Notes: generated by a model not told the origin, from the letters alone. A DNA stretch of 64,000 bases from Pseudomonas benzenivorans (GCF_024397895.1 NZ_CP073346.1:4278001-4342000); one strand, 5' to 3'. Positions 36,501-46,235 are shown, counted from the stretch's first letter. A program made the numbers and translations.

Positions 36501-39500
36501 ATGCGGACGGCAGCTACAGCTTCAGTCTGCAAGGACCGTTGGATCATCCTCAACCTGGCAGTACCGATGACGGTCAGTTGCTCGGCTTGCCGATCGATTT
36601 CTCCGGCGTGTTGACTGCCACCGACGGCGACGGTGACCCAGTCGGCGGCTTCGAGGCGGGCAGCTTCACCATCGACGTCGAGGACGATGTGCCGCTGGCG
36701 CAGAATGACAGCGCAAGCGTGCTGGCAGGGCAGAGTAAGGACTTCAATGTGGCCTTCGTCCTGGACTTCAGCGGCAGCATTAATGACGCCGAGTTGAACC
36801 AGATGTTGCAGGCGGTGCGGGCAGCTGGGCAGGCGCTGTTCAACGGAACTCCCGGAGCGGTGAACATCAAGCTGGTCGCCTTCTCGGCGACGGCGACCTC
36901 TTACGCACAAGTCACGGATTTCGCTTCTCTGAACAGCTTGATCGCCAGCCTCAATCCTGCTGAGGGGGGGACACGTCCGTTCAATGGTCAGACGGACTTT
37001 ACCGACGCGATCATCGAAACCATGGGCGCCTATAGCCCGATTCCGGGCTGGAGCAATCAGGTGTTCTTCATCAGCGATGGCAATCCGAATCAGCAGACCG
37101 GGCCGGGAGGCACCTCGCTGACTACACCGGTGGCCACCGCATGGAATAGCTTCGTCAACGACAACGGCATCAGCGTCACCTCGATCGGCGTCGGTAATGG
37201 CATCAGCCTGGCGCGCCTGCAGGATATCGACGTGGATGGCGAAGGGGCACCTATCCTGGTCGGCGACTTCGATGACCTGATCGATACCTTGGTCGGGCAG
37301 GTGCTCGGTGATGTGGTGTCCGGCAACGTGCTGCTCGGCAACGACAATGCGGTCGGTGGCGGTGACGACGACGCCTTCGGCGCCGATGGCCCTGGCTACA
37401 TACAGTCCATCGAAATCAATGGCATCACCTATACATGGGATGGCGTGGGCACCATCGTCGCCAGTAGCGGGCCGAATATCGCGGGCAGTCAGCTGAGTGA
37501 TATCACCACGGCGCAAGGTGGCAAGCTGTCCTTCAACTTTGCCACGGGAGCCTGGATTTACCAGGCGCCTTCCGGCATCAACGGCGACAAGGTCGAGGCC
37601 TTCAACTACACCATTGTCGACAACGATGGTGATCCGGCCAACGCCACCTTGACCGTCTATGTGGAAGACCAAAGCCCGGTGGTCGCACGGGTCGATGAAG
37701 ATGAGCTGCCTGGGGGAATCACCGATCTCGATGCGGTCAACACGGTTGCTGCAGGCAGCTTGGTCGACTTGCTTGTAGGTCCGCCGGCAACTACAGCACA
37801 GTTCTCCCTGTCCACTGACACCAGTGGCTTGGCGATGGCGACGTCCGCGGGTGTGGCGTTGGTCTACTCGGTATCTGGCGACACCCTGACTGCAACGGCG
37901 GGGCCAGGCGGCGCCGTGATCTACACCTTGCAGGTGCAAGCCAACGGCGATTACACCTTCAATCTGCTAGGGCCTCTCGATCATCCACTGAATAACAGTG
38001 ATGACAACGAACTGCTGACCTTCAACTTCGCCAGCATCCTTCAGGCGAGTGATGGCAGCGACCCACTGGCACTGGCTGGCGGTTTCCTGGTGCATATCGA
38101 GGACGATGTGCCGGTAGTCCACGGTATTCAAGACGGCATTATGGGGAACTTTGCCGGAACCCTGCATGGCGTTGCGGACATCGACTTTGGTGGCGACGGT
38201 TTCGGCGCCTTCCACCTGTCTGGTGTCGCACCCAATGCGCACATCAATTACAACACGGTGGATAACCCGGACGGCTCCTCGGTACTGACTGCGACCATCA
38301 ACGGCAGTGGCGAAACCTTCTTCATCCTGACGATGAATGTCGACGGCACCTACGACTTCAATCTGGTGACGCCTAGTCCCACGATGGAGACGACGAAGTC
38401 TCTGATTGGGCTCACCCCGGGAGGTCCAGTACCTACGTTGGTCTTGCCGATCAATGGGGTGACGGCGACCTTCACCGAGTTGGCCTCCAGTCCAGCCACC
38501 GGGGGCATCAACTCGTCTACGCCGGGCTTGGGCATCGACAACAATCATGTTGATAGCGGCGAGCTATTGAAGGTGGCTTTCAATACGAACGTCGTAAATA
38601 CCCGCTTTACCCTGAATAACCTTAGAAACAGTGGTCCTCACGTGGACTCGCTGACTTGGGCAGTATTCAGTGCCGGCGTGTTGATCGCCTCGGGTACGTG
38701 GACCCCTCCACCTGGAACAGGTCAGAGCACTACCACGGTGTTCGATATCCTGGACCCAATCGCTGGCTCCACGATGACCTATGACAATCCCAACGACCCA
38801 GCCGACATATTGGCCAACGGCTTCGACGAAATTCGTCTCGGAGCTGCAAGTGGGGACTCATACCGCCTCTTGTCGATCACGGTCACCGAGGAAATATTCC
38901 CAGACGATGCCAACCTGAGTTTCAACCTGGATGCAACGGATGGCGACGGCGATGCGATTCCTACCACCAGCTTTAGCGTATCCGTGGAAGGAACTGGTTC
39001 TCCGGCCGCCGGCTTTACCTTGAATGGCACTGCCGCGGACGAGGTGCTGCTTGGCAGTACCGGCAACGACACCCTGATCGGCGGTGAGGGCGACGATGTG
39101 CTGATTGGGGGCCTGGGCAACGACACGCTGACCGGCGGCGGAGGCGCTGACACGTTCAAGTGGCTGCTAGGGGAAACCGGAACCGATACCGTCACGGACT
39201 TCGCCAAGGGCTTCAATTCCGGAGGCGATCGACTGGATCTGTCGCAGTTGCTGGTGGGTGAAAACGGCTCGGCGGGGGATCTCGGTAATCTGCTGAGTTA
39301 CATCGATATATCTACCGATTCGCTGGTAGGGACGGCGGCGCTCGACACGGTTATCAAGGTCGATGCATCGGGTGGTGGGAATTTCGCGACGCCAGACCAG
39401 ACGATAGTGCTGCAGGACGTCAACTTGTTCGCCAGTTATTCGGTGGGGTCAGAGGCCGATGTAATCCTCAATATGCTCGCCGACGGTACGTTGAAGGTCG

Positions 39501-39511
39501 ATACGGTCTAA
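30554..39511 (+). CDS. lapA: LapA-type giant RTX adhesin with LapG-cleavable retention module
   Basis: 2985 aa; ATG at 30554 after GAGGA. Order: retention module 1-115 that keeps the protein in the outer-membrane pore; LapG site PAAG at 118-121; Gly-rich hinge; VCBS-like domain about 200-325; a diverged repeat; four near-identical 167-aa repeats at 485-1152; four near-identical 179-aa repeats at 1153-1868; a diverged repeat; a VWA domain about 2063-2250 with MIDAS DFSGS at 2071-2075; further diverged repeats; RTX nonapeptides near 2825-2870 (GNDTLIGGEGDD); and a C-terminal type I secretion signal. It mediates attachment and biofilm formation. It is shorter than the P. fluorescens LapA (about 5200 aa), mainly through fewer repeats. 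A terminator follows. The function is certain in outline; the bound partner is unknown. Confidence 0.95.
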   Translation: MATLIGVVSQVIGEVYAVAGDGSRRLLTEGDRVYAGEQLVTGVAGAVALDLRNGQQLTLGRDSNLNLSEQLLVQSPEGSAPAQQAISDVPSPDDLTDVEQLQAAIEAGEDPTLTAEAPAAGPGAGGGAGAGGGGGHSFVLLGETAGALEPIIGFPTEGLSAGPEFPDPEPFVAEDETPPAIDSTPEIEVEYQDFEGSVVTGPAQVDEQALSTGTNPSSNAEQSSGRFIVTSPDGVSALEVLDFNGIWIDVTNGGVVQGQYGILTVDAAGNWTYTLTANTLDHSNPNATGAADQVGESFQVRVFDLDGDVSPTVSLDVLVNDDGPSLAEGEGAVVLTFVDEDEVTGGVSDGDGVTNVASGAVGALHALVNFGADGPGSFGLSVSPAALSSLSAQGLTSGGTALSYSVAGNLLTASAGATTVFTLQVNSDGSYTFTLVGPLDHPVADGNDDELLSLPIDFSALLTATDGDGDSVGAFNSGSFVVNVEDDVPVAVVGEQRPTINQLVHEDPLLNPHQGNSEGGQVLTASGAAGALHALVNFGADGPGNFGLSADLSSLSAQSLTSGGEALSYSLVGSTLTASVSGYDVFTLVVNADGSYQFNLMGPIDHPLMDGNDGETLAGLGIDFSGVLTATDGDGDPLVGGLPAGSFTIDVEDDVPVAVVGEQRPTINQLVHEDPLQSPHQGNSEGGQVLTASGAAGALHALVNFGADGPGNFGLSADLSSLSAQSLTSGGEALSYSLVGSTLTASVSGYDVFTLVVNGDGSYQFTLLGPIDHPLMDGNDGETLAGLGIDFSGVLTATDGDGDPLVGGFPAGSFTIDVEDDVPVAAGGEEQPTINQLVHEDPLLSPHQGNSEGGQVLTASGAAGALHALVNFGADGPGSFGLSADLSALSAQSLTSGGEALSYSLAGSTLTASVSGYDVFTLVVNGDGSYQFTLLGPIDHPLMDGNDGETLAGLGIDFSGVLTATDGDGDPLVGGLPAGSFTINVEDDVPVAVVGEQRPTINQLVHEDPLQSPHQGNSEGGQVLTASGAAGALHALVNFGADGPGSFGLSADLSALSAQNLTSGGEALSYALVGSTLTASVSGYDVFTLVVNADGSYQFTLLGPIDHPLMDGNDGETLAGLGIDFSGVLTATDGDGDPLVGGFPAGSFTIDVEDDVPVARLSDQAPDLGKVKVDESLPAFGGEGVDGIAMAMLSAAVVQAQFDSAYGADGPGTTAYSLMLTGSDVPSGLFAVDASAPDGKGAQILLNQSGHVITGSVGLDDYFTLTIDPATGAVTLQLLDNIWHSDTADHDDAQTLLLDAGVLKLVQTLTDGDGDSDSVSIDLGAAGVFRFEDDGPDASLNKDAPDLGKAEVDESLPAFGGVGGDGIAMAVLSGALVQAQFDSSYGADGPGTTSYSLALDGNGVPSGLFAVDPSAPDGKGAQILLSQVGNVITGSVGAADYFTLTIDPATGEVTLQLLDNIWHSDTADHDDAQTLLLDAGVLELVQTLTDGDGDSDSVSIDLGAAGVFRFEDDGPDASLNEYAPELGKAEVDESLPAFGGVGGDGIAMAMLSAAVVQAQFDSAYGADGPGTTAYSLMLTGSDVPSGLFAVDASAPDGKGAQILLSQVGNVITGSVGVDDYFTLTIDPATGAVTLQLLDNIWHSDTADHDDAQTLLLDAGVLKLVQTLTDGDGDSDSVSIDLGAAGVFRFEDDGPDASLNEYAPELGKAKVDESLPAFGGVGGDGIAMAVLSGALVQAQFDSAYGADGPGTTAYSLMLTGSDVPSGLFAVDASAPDGKGAEIVLNQSGHVITGSVGLDDYFTLTIDPATGAVTLQLLDNIWHSDTADHDDAQTLLLDAGVLKLVQTLTDGDGDSDSVSIDLGAAGVFRFEDDGPVQSGSYGQRPTVSGTVHEDALTLVDGAPHEGNDEGGQSTTASGGAGTLNALVNFGADGPGDFGLSDSPAAINSMVAQGLTSDGTPLSYSVVGNLLTASAGAQTIFTLQVNADGSYSFSLQGPLDHPQPGSTDDGQLLGLPIDFSGVLTATDGDGDPVGGFEAGSFTIDVEDDVPLAQNDSASVLAGQSKDFNVAFVLDFSGSINDAELNQMLQAVRAAGQALFNGTPGAVNIKLVAFSATATSYAQVTDFASLNSLIASLNPAEGGTRPFNGQTDFTDAIIETMGAYSPIPGWSNQVFFISDGNPNQQTGPGGTSLTTPVATAWNSFVNDNGISVTSIGVGNGISLARLQDIDVDGEGAPILVGDFDDLIDTLVGQVLGDVVSGNVLLGNDNAVGGGDDDAFGADGPGYIQSIEINGITYTWDGVGTIVASSGPNIAGSQLSDITTAQGGKLSFNFATGAWIYQAPSGINGDKVEAFNYTIVDNDGDPANATLTVYVEDQSPVVARVDEDELPGGITDLDAVNTVAAGSLVDLLVGPPATTAQFSLSTDTSGLAMATSAGVALVYSVSGDTLTATAGPGGAVIYTLQVQANGDYTFNLLGPLDHPLNNSDDNELLTFNFASILQASDGSDPLALAGGFLVHIEDDVPVVHGIQDGIMGNFAGTLHGVADIDFGGDGFGAFHLSGVAPNAHINYNTVDNPDGSSVLTATINGSGETFFILTMNVDGTYDFNLVTPSPTMETTKSLIGLTPGGPVPTLVLPINGVTATFTELASSPATGGINSSTPGLGIDNNHVDSGELLKVAFNTNVVNTRFTLNNLRNSGPHVDSLTWAVFSAGVLIASGTWTPPPGTGQSTTTVFDILDPIAGSTMTYDNPNDPADILANGFDEIRLGAASGDSYRLLSITVTEEIFPDDANLSFNLDATDGDGDAIPTTSFSVSVEGTGSPAAGFTLNGTAADEVLLGSTGNDTLIGGEGDDVLIGGLGNDTLTGGGGADTFKWLLGETGTDTVTDFAKGFNSGGDRLDLSQLLVGENGSAGDLGNLLSYIDISTDSLVGTAALDTVIKVDASGGGNFATPDQTIVLQDVNLFASYSVGSEADVILNMLADGTLKVDTV
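30905..30916 (+). other. predicted LapG cleavage site in the adhesin
   Basis: Codons for PAAG, residues 118-121. LapG of P. fluorescens cuts between the two alanines of TAAG at about the same distance from the N-terminus (107-110); variants with P or A in the first place are known in related adhesins. The site is followed by a flexible Gly/Ala stretch (122-135), which would leave it exposed. Confidence 0.75.
32006..34009 (+). repeat. four tandem 501-bp repeats (167 aa) in the adhesin
   Basis: Units begin at 32006, 32507, 33008 and 33509 (each at the codons for EDDVPVA) and have exactly the same length. They differ at a small number of codons and share long identical stretches. Each reads PTINQLVHEDPL, HQGNSEGGQVLTASGAAGAL, YDVFTLVVN and ATDGDGDPLVGG. 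The pattern resembles Ig-like T1SS-143 repeats of type I secreted adhesins (family name from memory). Confidence 0.95.
34010..36157 (+). repeat. four tandem 537-bp repeats (179 aa) in the adhesin
   Basis: Units begin at 34010, 34547, 35084 and 35621, with no gap after the 501-bp array. Each carries VDESLPAFGG, SYGADGPGTT or AYGADGPGTT, GNVITGSVG or GHVITGSVG, DYFTLTIDPATG, IWHSDTADHDDAQTL and TLTDGDGDSDSVSIDLGAAG. The pattern matches DUF5801-type repeats of secreted adhesins (family name from memory). Acidic residues suggest calcium binding. Confidence 0.95.
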
Positions 39512-39528
39512 TCTGCAGGCATAGAGCC

Positions 39529-39561
39529 GGCCCGCCACCCCAGGGTGGCGGGCCTTCTTTT
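39529..39561 (+). terminator. terminator of the adhesin gene
   Basis: GGCCCGCCACC, loop CCAG, GGTGGCGGGCC, then TTCTTTT; an 11-bp perfect stem 17 bases after the stop. It separates the adhesin from the small gene at 39583, which may depend on read-through or its own start. Confidence 0.9.
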
Positions 39562-39582
39562 GAGCAGTAGCAGGAGGCATCC

Positions 39583-39921
39583 ATGGTCTACGTACAGCGC
39601 GATGAGCGACGGCGGATCTTGCGAGTGGAGCAGGAGCCGTTCGACAGCATGAGCCAAAGCATGCCGGCGGACGATCCGGAAGTGCAGGCCTGGCTCGCCA
39701 GTCATGCGTTGAACAATCGCCTGGTGGCGCTGCAGCAGTCCGACCTGGAGATGATCCGCGTGCTGGAGGATGTGGTCTCGGCGCTGGTCAGTCGCGGTGT
39801 CATTCGTTACACGGACCTGCCGGAGGCGGCGCGGCGTAAGCTGAGCCAGCGTGCGGAAACCCGGGCCGAACTCGAGGGTCTCGGCAGCTTGCTCGGCGGT
39901 GACGAGCCGCCGCTGCGATGA
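39583..39921 (+). CDS. small conserved protein next to lapD, unknown function
   Basis: 112 aa, ATG at 39583 with AGGAGG about 8 bases upstream. Begins MVYVQRDERRRILRVEQEPF, then a helical part ALQQSDLEMIRVLEDVVSAL and VIRYTDLPEAARRKL; highly charged, no signal peptide or helix long enough for a membrane. Similar small Pseudomonas proteins are sometimes labelled tryptophan synthase beta subunit in databases, a label that does not fit a protein this short without a PLP lysine motif. It lies between the adhesin and lapD and is convergent with lapD (5 bases between stops). A link to adhesion is possible but unproven. Confidence 0.8.
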   Translation: MVYVQRDERRRILRVEQEPFDSMSQSMPADDPEVQAWLASHALNNRLVALQQSDLEMIRVLEDVVSALVSRGVIRYTDLPEAARRKLSQRAETRAELEGLGSLLGGDEPPLR

Positions 39922-39926
39922 GGTCT

Positions 39927-41882
39927 CTATGGCGTCTGCCAGGGCGCTGGTAGTCCGATAAGGCGGCCCATGGCGCCGTCGATGCCCATCTCTTCTAGTA
40001 CTTCCAGTTCGCCTTCGGTCTCTACCATCTCGGCCAGCAACGGCAGGTCGATGCTGTTGGTGGCGCGGAAGATTGCCTCGATGAACAGGCGCTTGTCACT
40101 TTCCCGGTCGATGGCGCGGATATAGCTGCCGTCGATCTTCAGGTAGGCCAGGCCGAGGTGGGTCAGGTTGCCGATCAGGCTGAAATGACCGCCGAAGTGC
40201 TGCAGCCCCAGGCGGCAGCCGGCATCGCGCACAGCCTGGCTCAGAGCTTCCAGTTCCGGTGGCGGTGGCAGATGGTGTTCGTCGACTTCGAGGGTGAGCA
40301 GTTCGGCTTGTTGGGGGTGTTGCTTGAGGACGGCCAGCAGACGCGAGAAGTTCTCGGGTTCGCGCAGGGTGGTGGCCGAAAGGCTGAGCGCCACCGGATG
40401 CGCGTGGCGGCTGAGGTGGGCGAGGCAGTGCTTGAGCATGACCAGGTCGAAGCGCGCGGCCCAACCCAGGCGCTCGATCCAGGGCAGGAAACGGCCCGCC
40501 ACGATGGTCTCGCCACGCGGTCCCAGCAGCCGTGCCAATACCTTGTGGTGCAGAATCGTGGTGCGATCGGCACAGGCCACCACCGGCTGCAGGTAGAGGC
40601 GCAGCTTGTTCTGGCTCAGGGCATCGTCGAGCCATTCGCGCCAGTCATGCAGGCCCTGGTTGGGCTGACCCTCGGAGTACTCCAGGCGTTGCCAAGGCTT
40701 GCCAGGCTCGCCGAACGCCTGGGCCTGGGCCAGGGCCTGATCGGCGCGTCCCAGCACCTGGGCGACATCTTCGCCCGGGCGGAAGGCGGCGATGCCGATG
40801 TAGGCCACCGGCGCGCAGTCGCTCGCCCCGGTTTCGCGCAAGCTTTCCAAACCCTCAGTGAGTTCATAGGCCAGTTGTTCGGCGTCTTCGCCGCTCAGGC
40901 CCGGTGCCAGCAGGCTGAACTCGGCGCCGCGGCTTCGCGAGGCCAGCCAGGCCTTGCGATTGGGGCGGTCGAGCAGGCGCTTGAGCAGCTCGCCGATGGC
41001 CGTCAGCAGGGCATCGGCGTGCGGGCCGCCAAAGCGTTCGTTGAGTCCGCCCAGGTCGTTGATCCGCAGCAGGGTGAGATACCCCTCGGTGTGGTGTTCC
41101 TGGCTGTCCAGCTGATTGGTCAGGCGAATCTCGAACAGGCGACGGTTGGCCAGGCCGGTGAGGCTGTCCTGATAGGCCTCCTCGCGCAGCCGTTCACTGC
41201 GCGCAGCCTCTTCCGCGAACAGCGCCTTGAGCTTGTCGACCATCTGGTTCATCGCCAGGACCACGCGCTTGAGCTCGGGCGTGCGCGGCACCTTGGGCAG
41301 GGTGATGAACTCGCGGCGGGTGATCGCCTGGGCCTGCTGCACCATAGTGTCCAGCGGGCGCAGCTGGGTGCGCAGCAGCCAGCCACCGAGAATCGCACTG
41401 ATAAGGCCGCAAAGCATCAGCCAGGCCAGGCTGCCGAGGGCGCCGTTCCAGAGCTTGGCGAGGGCGAATCGGGGGTGGCTGAGCACTTCGACCCGGGCGG
41501 CCTGCTCCCAACCCCGCATGATCAAGGCGTCGCCCGCCTGGGGACGAAGGTCGACCAGTTCGGCGAACCATGTAGGCACCTCGCCGATAGCGCTGGCCGC
41601 CTGCCGTTCGACCATGACCTGCTCGCCGGGGATGCCGACCACGCGGATGCTGGTGAAGTAGCCGCTGTCGAAAATCGAGGTGACCATCAGTTCCAGCATG
41701 GCCGGGTCGTCCACATGGGGCGCCATCGACAGGCCCAGGGCGGTGGCGGCGTCTTGTGCATGGGCGCGCAGCTGGCTGATCAGCTGCTCCCGTGAGCTCT
41801 CCAGGCTGACGACGAAACTGCCGCTGAAGGCCACCATAAGGAACAGGCAGATGGCGAGAAATAGCTGTTTGAGCAGGGACAT
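39927..41882 (-). CDS. lapD: LapD: inner-membrane c-di-GMP receptor controlling LapG
   Basis: 651 aa. Helix 7-26, periplasmic LapD/MoxY-type sensor domain (about 27-150) with the loop that binds LapG, second helix about 152-170, HAMP about 170-222, then degenerate GGDEF and EAL domains. The GGDEF motif reads RGAEF at 318-322 and the EAL motif KVL at 447-449, so neither synthesis nor hydrolysis is expected; this matches LapD, which binds c-di-GMP through the EAL fold and passes the signal outward. At high c-di-GMP it sequesters LapG. It starts 9 bases after lapG, and its AGGAG overlaps the lapG stop. Confidence 0.95.
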   Translation of the reverse strand: MSLLKQLFLAICLFLMVAFSGSFVVSLESSREQLISQLRAHAQDAATALGLSMAPHVDDPAMLELMVTSIFDSGYFTSIRVVGIPGEQVMVERQAASAIGEVPTWFAELVDLRPQAGDALIMRGWEQAARVEVLSHPRFALAKLWNGALGSLAWLMLCGLISAILGGWLLRTQLRPLDTMVQQAQAITRREFITLPKVPRTPELKRVVLAMNQMVDKLKALFAEEAARSERLREEAYQDSLTGLANRRLFEIRLTNQLDSQEHHTEGYLTLLRINDLGGLNERFGGPHADALLTAIGELLKRLLDRPNRKAWLASRSRGAEFSLLAPGLSGEDAEQLAYELTEGLESLRETGASDCAPVAYIGIAAFRPGEDVAQVLGRADQALAQAQAFGEPGKPWQRLEYSEGQPNQGLHDWREWLDDALSQNKLRLYLQPVVACADRTTILHHKVLARLLGPRGETIVAGRFLPWIERLGWAARFDLVMLKHCLAHLSRHAHPVALSLSATTLREPENFSRLLAVLKQHPQQAELLTLEVDEHHLPPPPELEALSQAVRDAGCRLGLQHFGGHFSLIGNLTHLGLAYLKIDGSYIRAIDRESDKRLFIEAIFRATNSIDLPLLAEMVETEGELEVLEEMGIDGAMGRLIGLPAPWQTP

Positions 41883-41891
41883 GGCGGTCTC

Positions 41892-42584
41892 CTAGCCGTC
41901 GCCAATGGCGAAGCCTTCAGTGCGCATTTTTTCCAGCAGGTCCTGCCAGCGAGAAAGCCGTTTGGCGTCGCCTTTCTTGTCGCGGCCGCCCGGTAGGTAC
42001 AGACCTTCGGCATTGAAGGCGTAGACCGGAAGCAGGTCCTTGCGTTGGGAGGCCGGGCGGATTTCGTTGATCAGGTTGTCCAGCACCAGGGGTTCGGCAG
42101 CAGGGCTTGTGTAGTAGGTCAGTACCATGTGTGCCTGGTTCAGACGCAGCGCCTTGACGTAGGTGATGCGCAGCTTGTCGCTGGGAACGCCTAGGCGGCG
42201 CAGGGTGAAATACTTGGCGATGGAGTAGTCCTCGCAGTCTCCGGCCCCCTGGACCAGGGCCTCGATCGGCGTGGCCCAGTAGTCGACCTGCTGCCAGGTG
42301 CGGATATCGTCGACGAACCGCAACTGGCGGTTGAAGAAGCTATTGACCGCGCTGAGCATTTCCCTTTCCGGCAGATTGCCGCTGGCCTTGATCAACTCGT
42401 CCCAGGCTCCAATCCGTTGTTTGGCGGTGCCGAGTTCGCCGTAGCGGCGTTCGGCATTCTGCAGGATGAGCTCGAAGTCCCAGTTGGCCAGGGCGCTGGT
42501 GAGCCCGACAAGCAACACGCAGGCGCCAAGCCACAGCGCGGGCAGGCGCGGGCTCCGTCCTTGAATGCGCTGCCGTTGCCGCAT
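41892..42584 (-). CDS. lapG: LapG: periplasmic calcium-dependent cysteine protease
   Basis: 230 aa from the ATG at 42584; the frame is open to 42764 without a signal peptide, while this start gives a basic N-terminus and hydrophobic segment 14-33 (LPALWLGACVLLVGL). Bacterial transglutaminase-like cysteine peptidase (DUF920): catalytic triad C117 (GAGDCEDYSIAKYF), H152 (NQAHMVLTYY) and D169 (PLVLDNL). The substrate is the adhesin's N-terminal PAAG site. First gene of lapG-lapD, transcribed toward the adhesin. Confidence 0.95.
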   Translation of the reverse strand: MRQRQRIQGRSPRLPALWLGACVLLVGLTSALANWDFELILQNAERRYGELGTAKQRIGAWDELIKASGNLPEREMLSAVNSFFNRQLRFVDDIRTWQQVDYWATPIEALVQGAGDCEDYSIAKYFTLRRLGVPSDKLRITYVKALRLNQAHMVLTYYTSPAAEPLVLDNLINEIRPASQRKDLLPVYAFNAEGLYLPGGRDKKGDAKRLSRWQDLLEKMRTEGFAIGDG

Positions 42585-42690
42585 ATGCCGCGCCTCTGCA
42601 GAAGATGAAGCTAGTCTAGGCGCTGGCGAGGCGTTTCGCCGTCTTTGCGTGGGCCAGGCCGCGAGTTGGCGATGATCGAACGCCCGGAGA

Positions 42691-43092
42691 TCAGGGGTTG
42701 GGCAGGGTCTTCTGCTTGAGGATATAGAGGCTGACCAGAACTGCGCTGGTGAGCATAAAGGCACGTGCCCAGGGCAGCGGCACCAGGTAGCAGGAGAAGG
42801 CGATGCTCAGCCACATCAGAGCCAGGGCGTAGACCTTGGCCCGGCGCGGGATGCCCTGGCCCTCGAGGTAGTCGCGAATCCAGGGGCCCAGGTGGGGGTG
42901 GCAGACCAACCAGCGGTAGAAGCGCTTGGAGCTGCGCACGAAGCAGGCCGCAGCCAGGAGCAGGAAGGGCGTGGTCGGCAGCACCGGCAGGAAGATGCCC
43001 ACCACACCGAGCACGACGCACAGCCAGCCCACCGCAAGCAGGGCGTAGCGCACGCTGCGGTGGTTGCTTTCGCGGATATCGCTATGCGCCAT
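42691..43092 (-). CDS. YbaN family (DUF454) inner-membrane protein
   Basis: 133 aa from the ATG at 43092; the longer frame to 43155 overlaps the upstream gene. Three or four helices with the family core GVVGIFLPVLPTTPFLLLAA, then CFVRSSKRFYRWLVCHPHLG and an amphipathic linker PWIRDYLEGQGIPRRAKV. Function unknown. It starts 11 bases after the UPF0149 gene, so the two form an operon. Confidence 0.9.
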   Translation of the reverse strand: MAHSDIRESNHRSVRYALLAVGWLCVVLGVVGIFLPVLPTTPFLLLAAACFVRSSKRFYRWLVCHPHLGPWIRDYLEGQGIPRRAKVYALALMWLSIAFSCYLVPLPWARAFMLTSAVLVSLYILKQKTLPNP

Positions 43093-43103
43093 GGCGCAGT
43101 CGC

Positions 43104-43691
43104 TTAGTGATGGCGCGGCTTGAGCAGGGCCGGCTTCTCTTCCGGGGCATGGCACAGCAGGAACAGGGCGGTCAGCAGTTCGGGGATCTGCTCGACCATG
43201 CTGTCGACCAGGTCTTGGTCGCGGGCGATTTCGGCAAATTCCGGCTGCTCGTCAAACAGGCCCGAGCCGACCATGATCGGCAGCAGCAGTTCGCTGACTT
43301 CGTCTTCGGCGTCTTCGAACCAGGTCGCCTCGCGCAGGAATACCCCTTCCATGAAGCCGATGCACCAGCCGCGCAGGTCGGAATCGTCCGGATCCTCGCC
43401 CAGGTCGAGCTCGCACGGCATCTCCGGGTCATCGTCGCTGGCCAGTTGCCGGGCGATGTGGGCCTTGAGCTGCAGCAAGGTCGCTTCGATTTCGTCGCGC
43501 TCGGCGTCACTGCGATAGTGCGGCGGCTCGGCGAACAGGGCGTCGATCCACTCACGCTCCGGAATCGGCTCCGCGCAGATCGACAGGGCAGTGAGATAGC
43601 CATGGGCAGCCACGTAGTCCAGGGCCTCTTCATGCAGCTCATCGGCATCTAGAAAGGCTTGCAGGCGGGACAGTTGCTCGGCAAAGGACAT
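43104..43691 (-). CDS. UPF0149 (YgfB/YecA-like) family protein
   Basis: 195 aa, ATG at 43689-43691. Acidic helical protein with DADELHEEALDYVAAHGYLTAL, the family motif RGWCIGFMEGVFL and WFEDAEDEVSELLLPIM. No C-terminal SEC-type zinc knuckle is present, so it is the short form of the family. YgfB of Pseudomonas has been linked to beta-lactamase control, but several paralogues exist and this one cannot be assigned. First gene of an operon with the YbaN protein. Confidence 0.88.
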   Translation of the reverse strand: MSFAEQLSRLQAFLDADELHEEALDYVAAHGYLTALSICAEPIPEREWIDALFAEPPHYRSDAERDEIEATLLQLKAHIARQLASDDDPEMPCELDLGEDPDDSDLRGWCIGFMEGVFLREATWFEDAEDEVSELLLPIMVGSGLFDEQPEFAEIARDQDLVDSMVEQIPELLTALFLLCHAPEEKPALLKPRHH

Positions 43692-44000
43692 CGTGGGGGC
43701 TACCTTGAAGGAGTGTACGAGGCTGAATTTTAGCCCGGATCACCCTGCATAGGCGCGCGCCCCGCAGTTTTTTTTCGCCGCACGCCTTTTACGAAACCGG
43801 CCAATCCCGGTGCCCCGCGGGAAACTTTTGGGAGTCGCGGTGACCTGCGCTCGGTATCGCCGATGGGCGTGGACCTGCGTGGCTGGCGGCTGACGTATAA
43901 TGCGCGGCTTTGTCACGGCGCCAAGGCGTCGCGCCCACGCCGATGGGCGCTCTCGGGGTCGGTTCAGGGATGGGCTCGGCCCCGCCAACATGGAGTTCCT
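43692..44000. other. divergent intergenic region UPF0149 / recQ
   Basis: 309 bp. It holds a TATAAT at 43896-43901 facing recQ; otherwise nothing was recognised. Long open frames here are extensions of the antisense frame of recQ and are not credible genes. Confidence 0.5.
43896..43901 (+). promoter_or_regulatory. candidate -10 box of recQ
   Basis: TATAAT, 99 bases before the recQ start, in GC-rich surroundings; no clear -35 sequence at 17 bp. Confidence 0.4.
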
Positions 44001-46127
<2,127 letters not shown>

Positions 46128-46235
46128 GGTCGCCTGGGGCTGTGTCGGGGGATAGGCGTTTTATTTCTGGCGTCGTAATATCGACGACCCTGCCGAGGCG
46201 CAGGGCCCACGCAAGTCTGACCAGTAGAGGTAACG

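Noticed and set aside
33719..37939. 1406-codon open frame on the minus strand opposite the adhesin
   Set aside because: It follows the repeat arrays in antisense, with repeated His/Arg/Gln-rich text and no protein-like domain. It is produced by the codon bias of the repeats.
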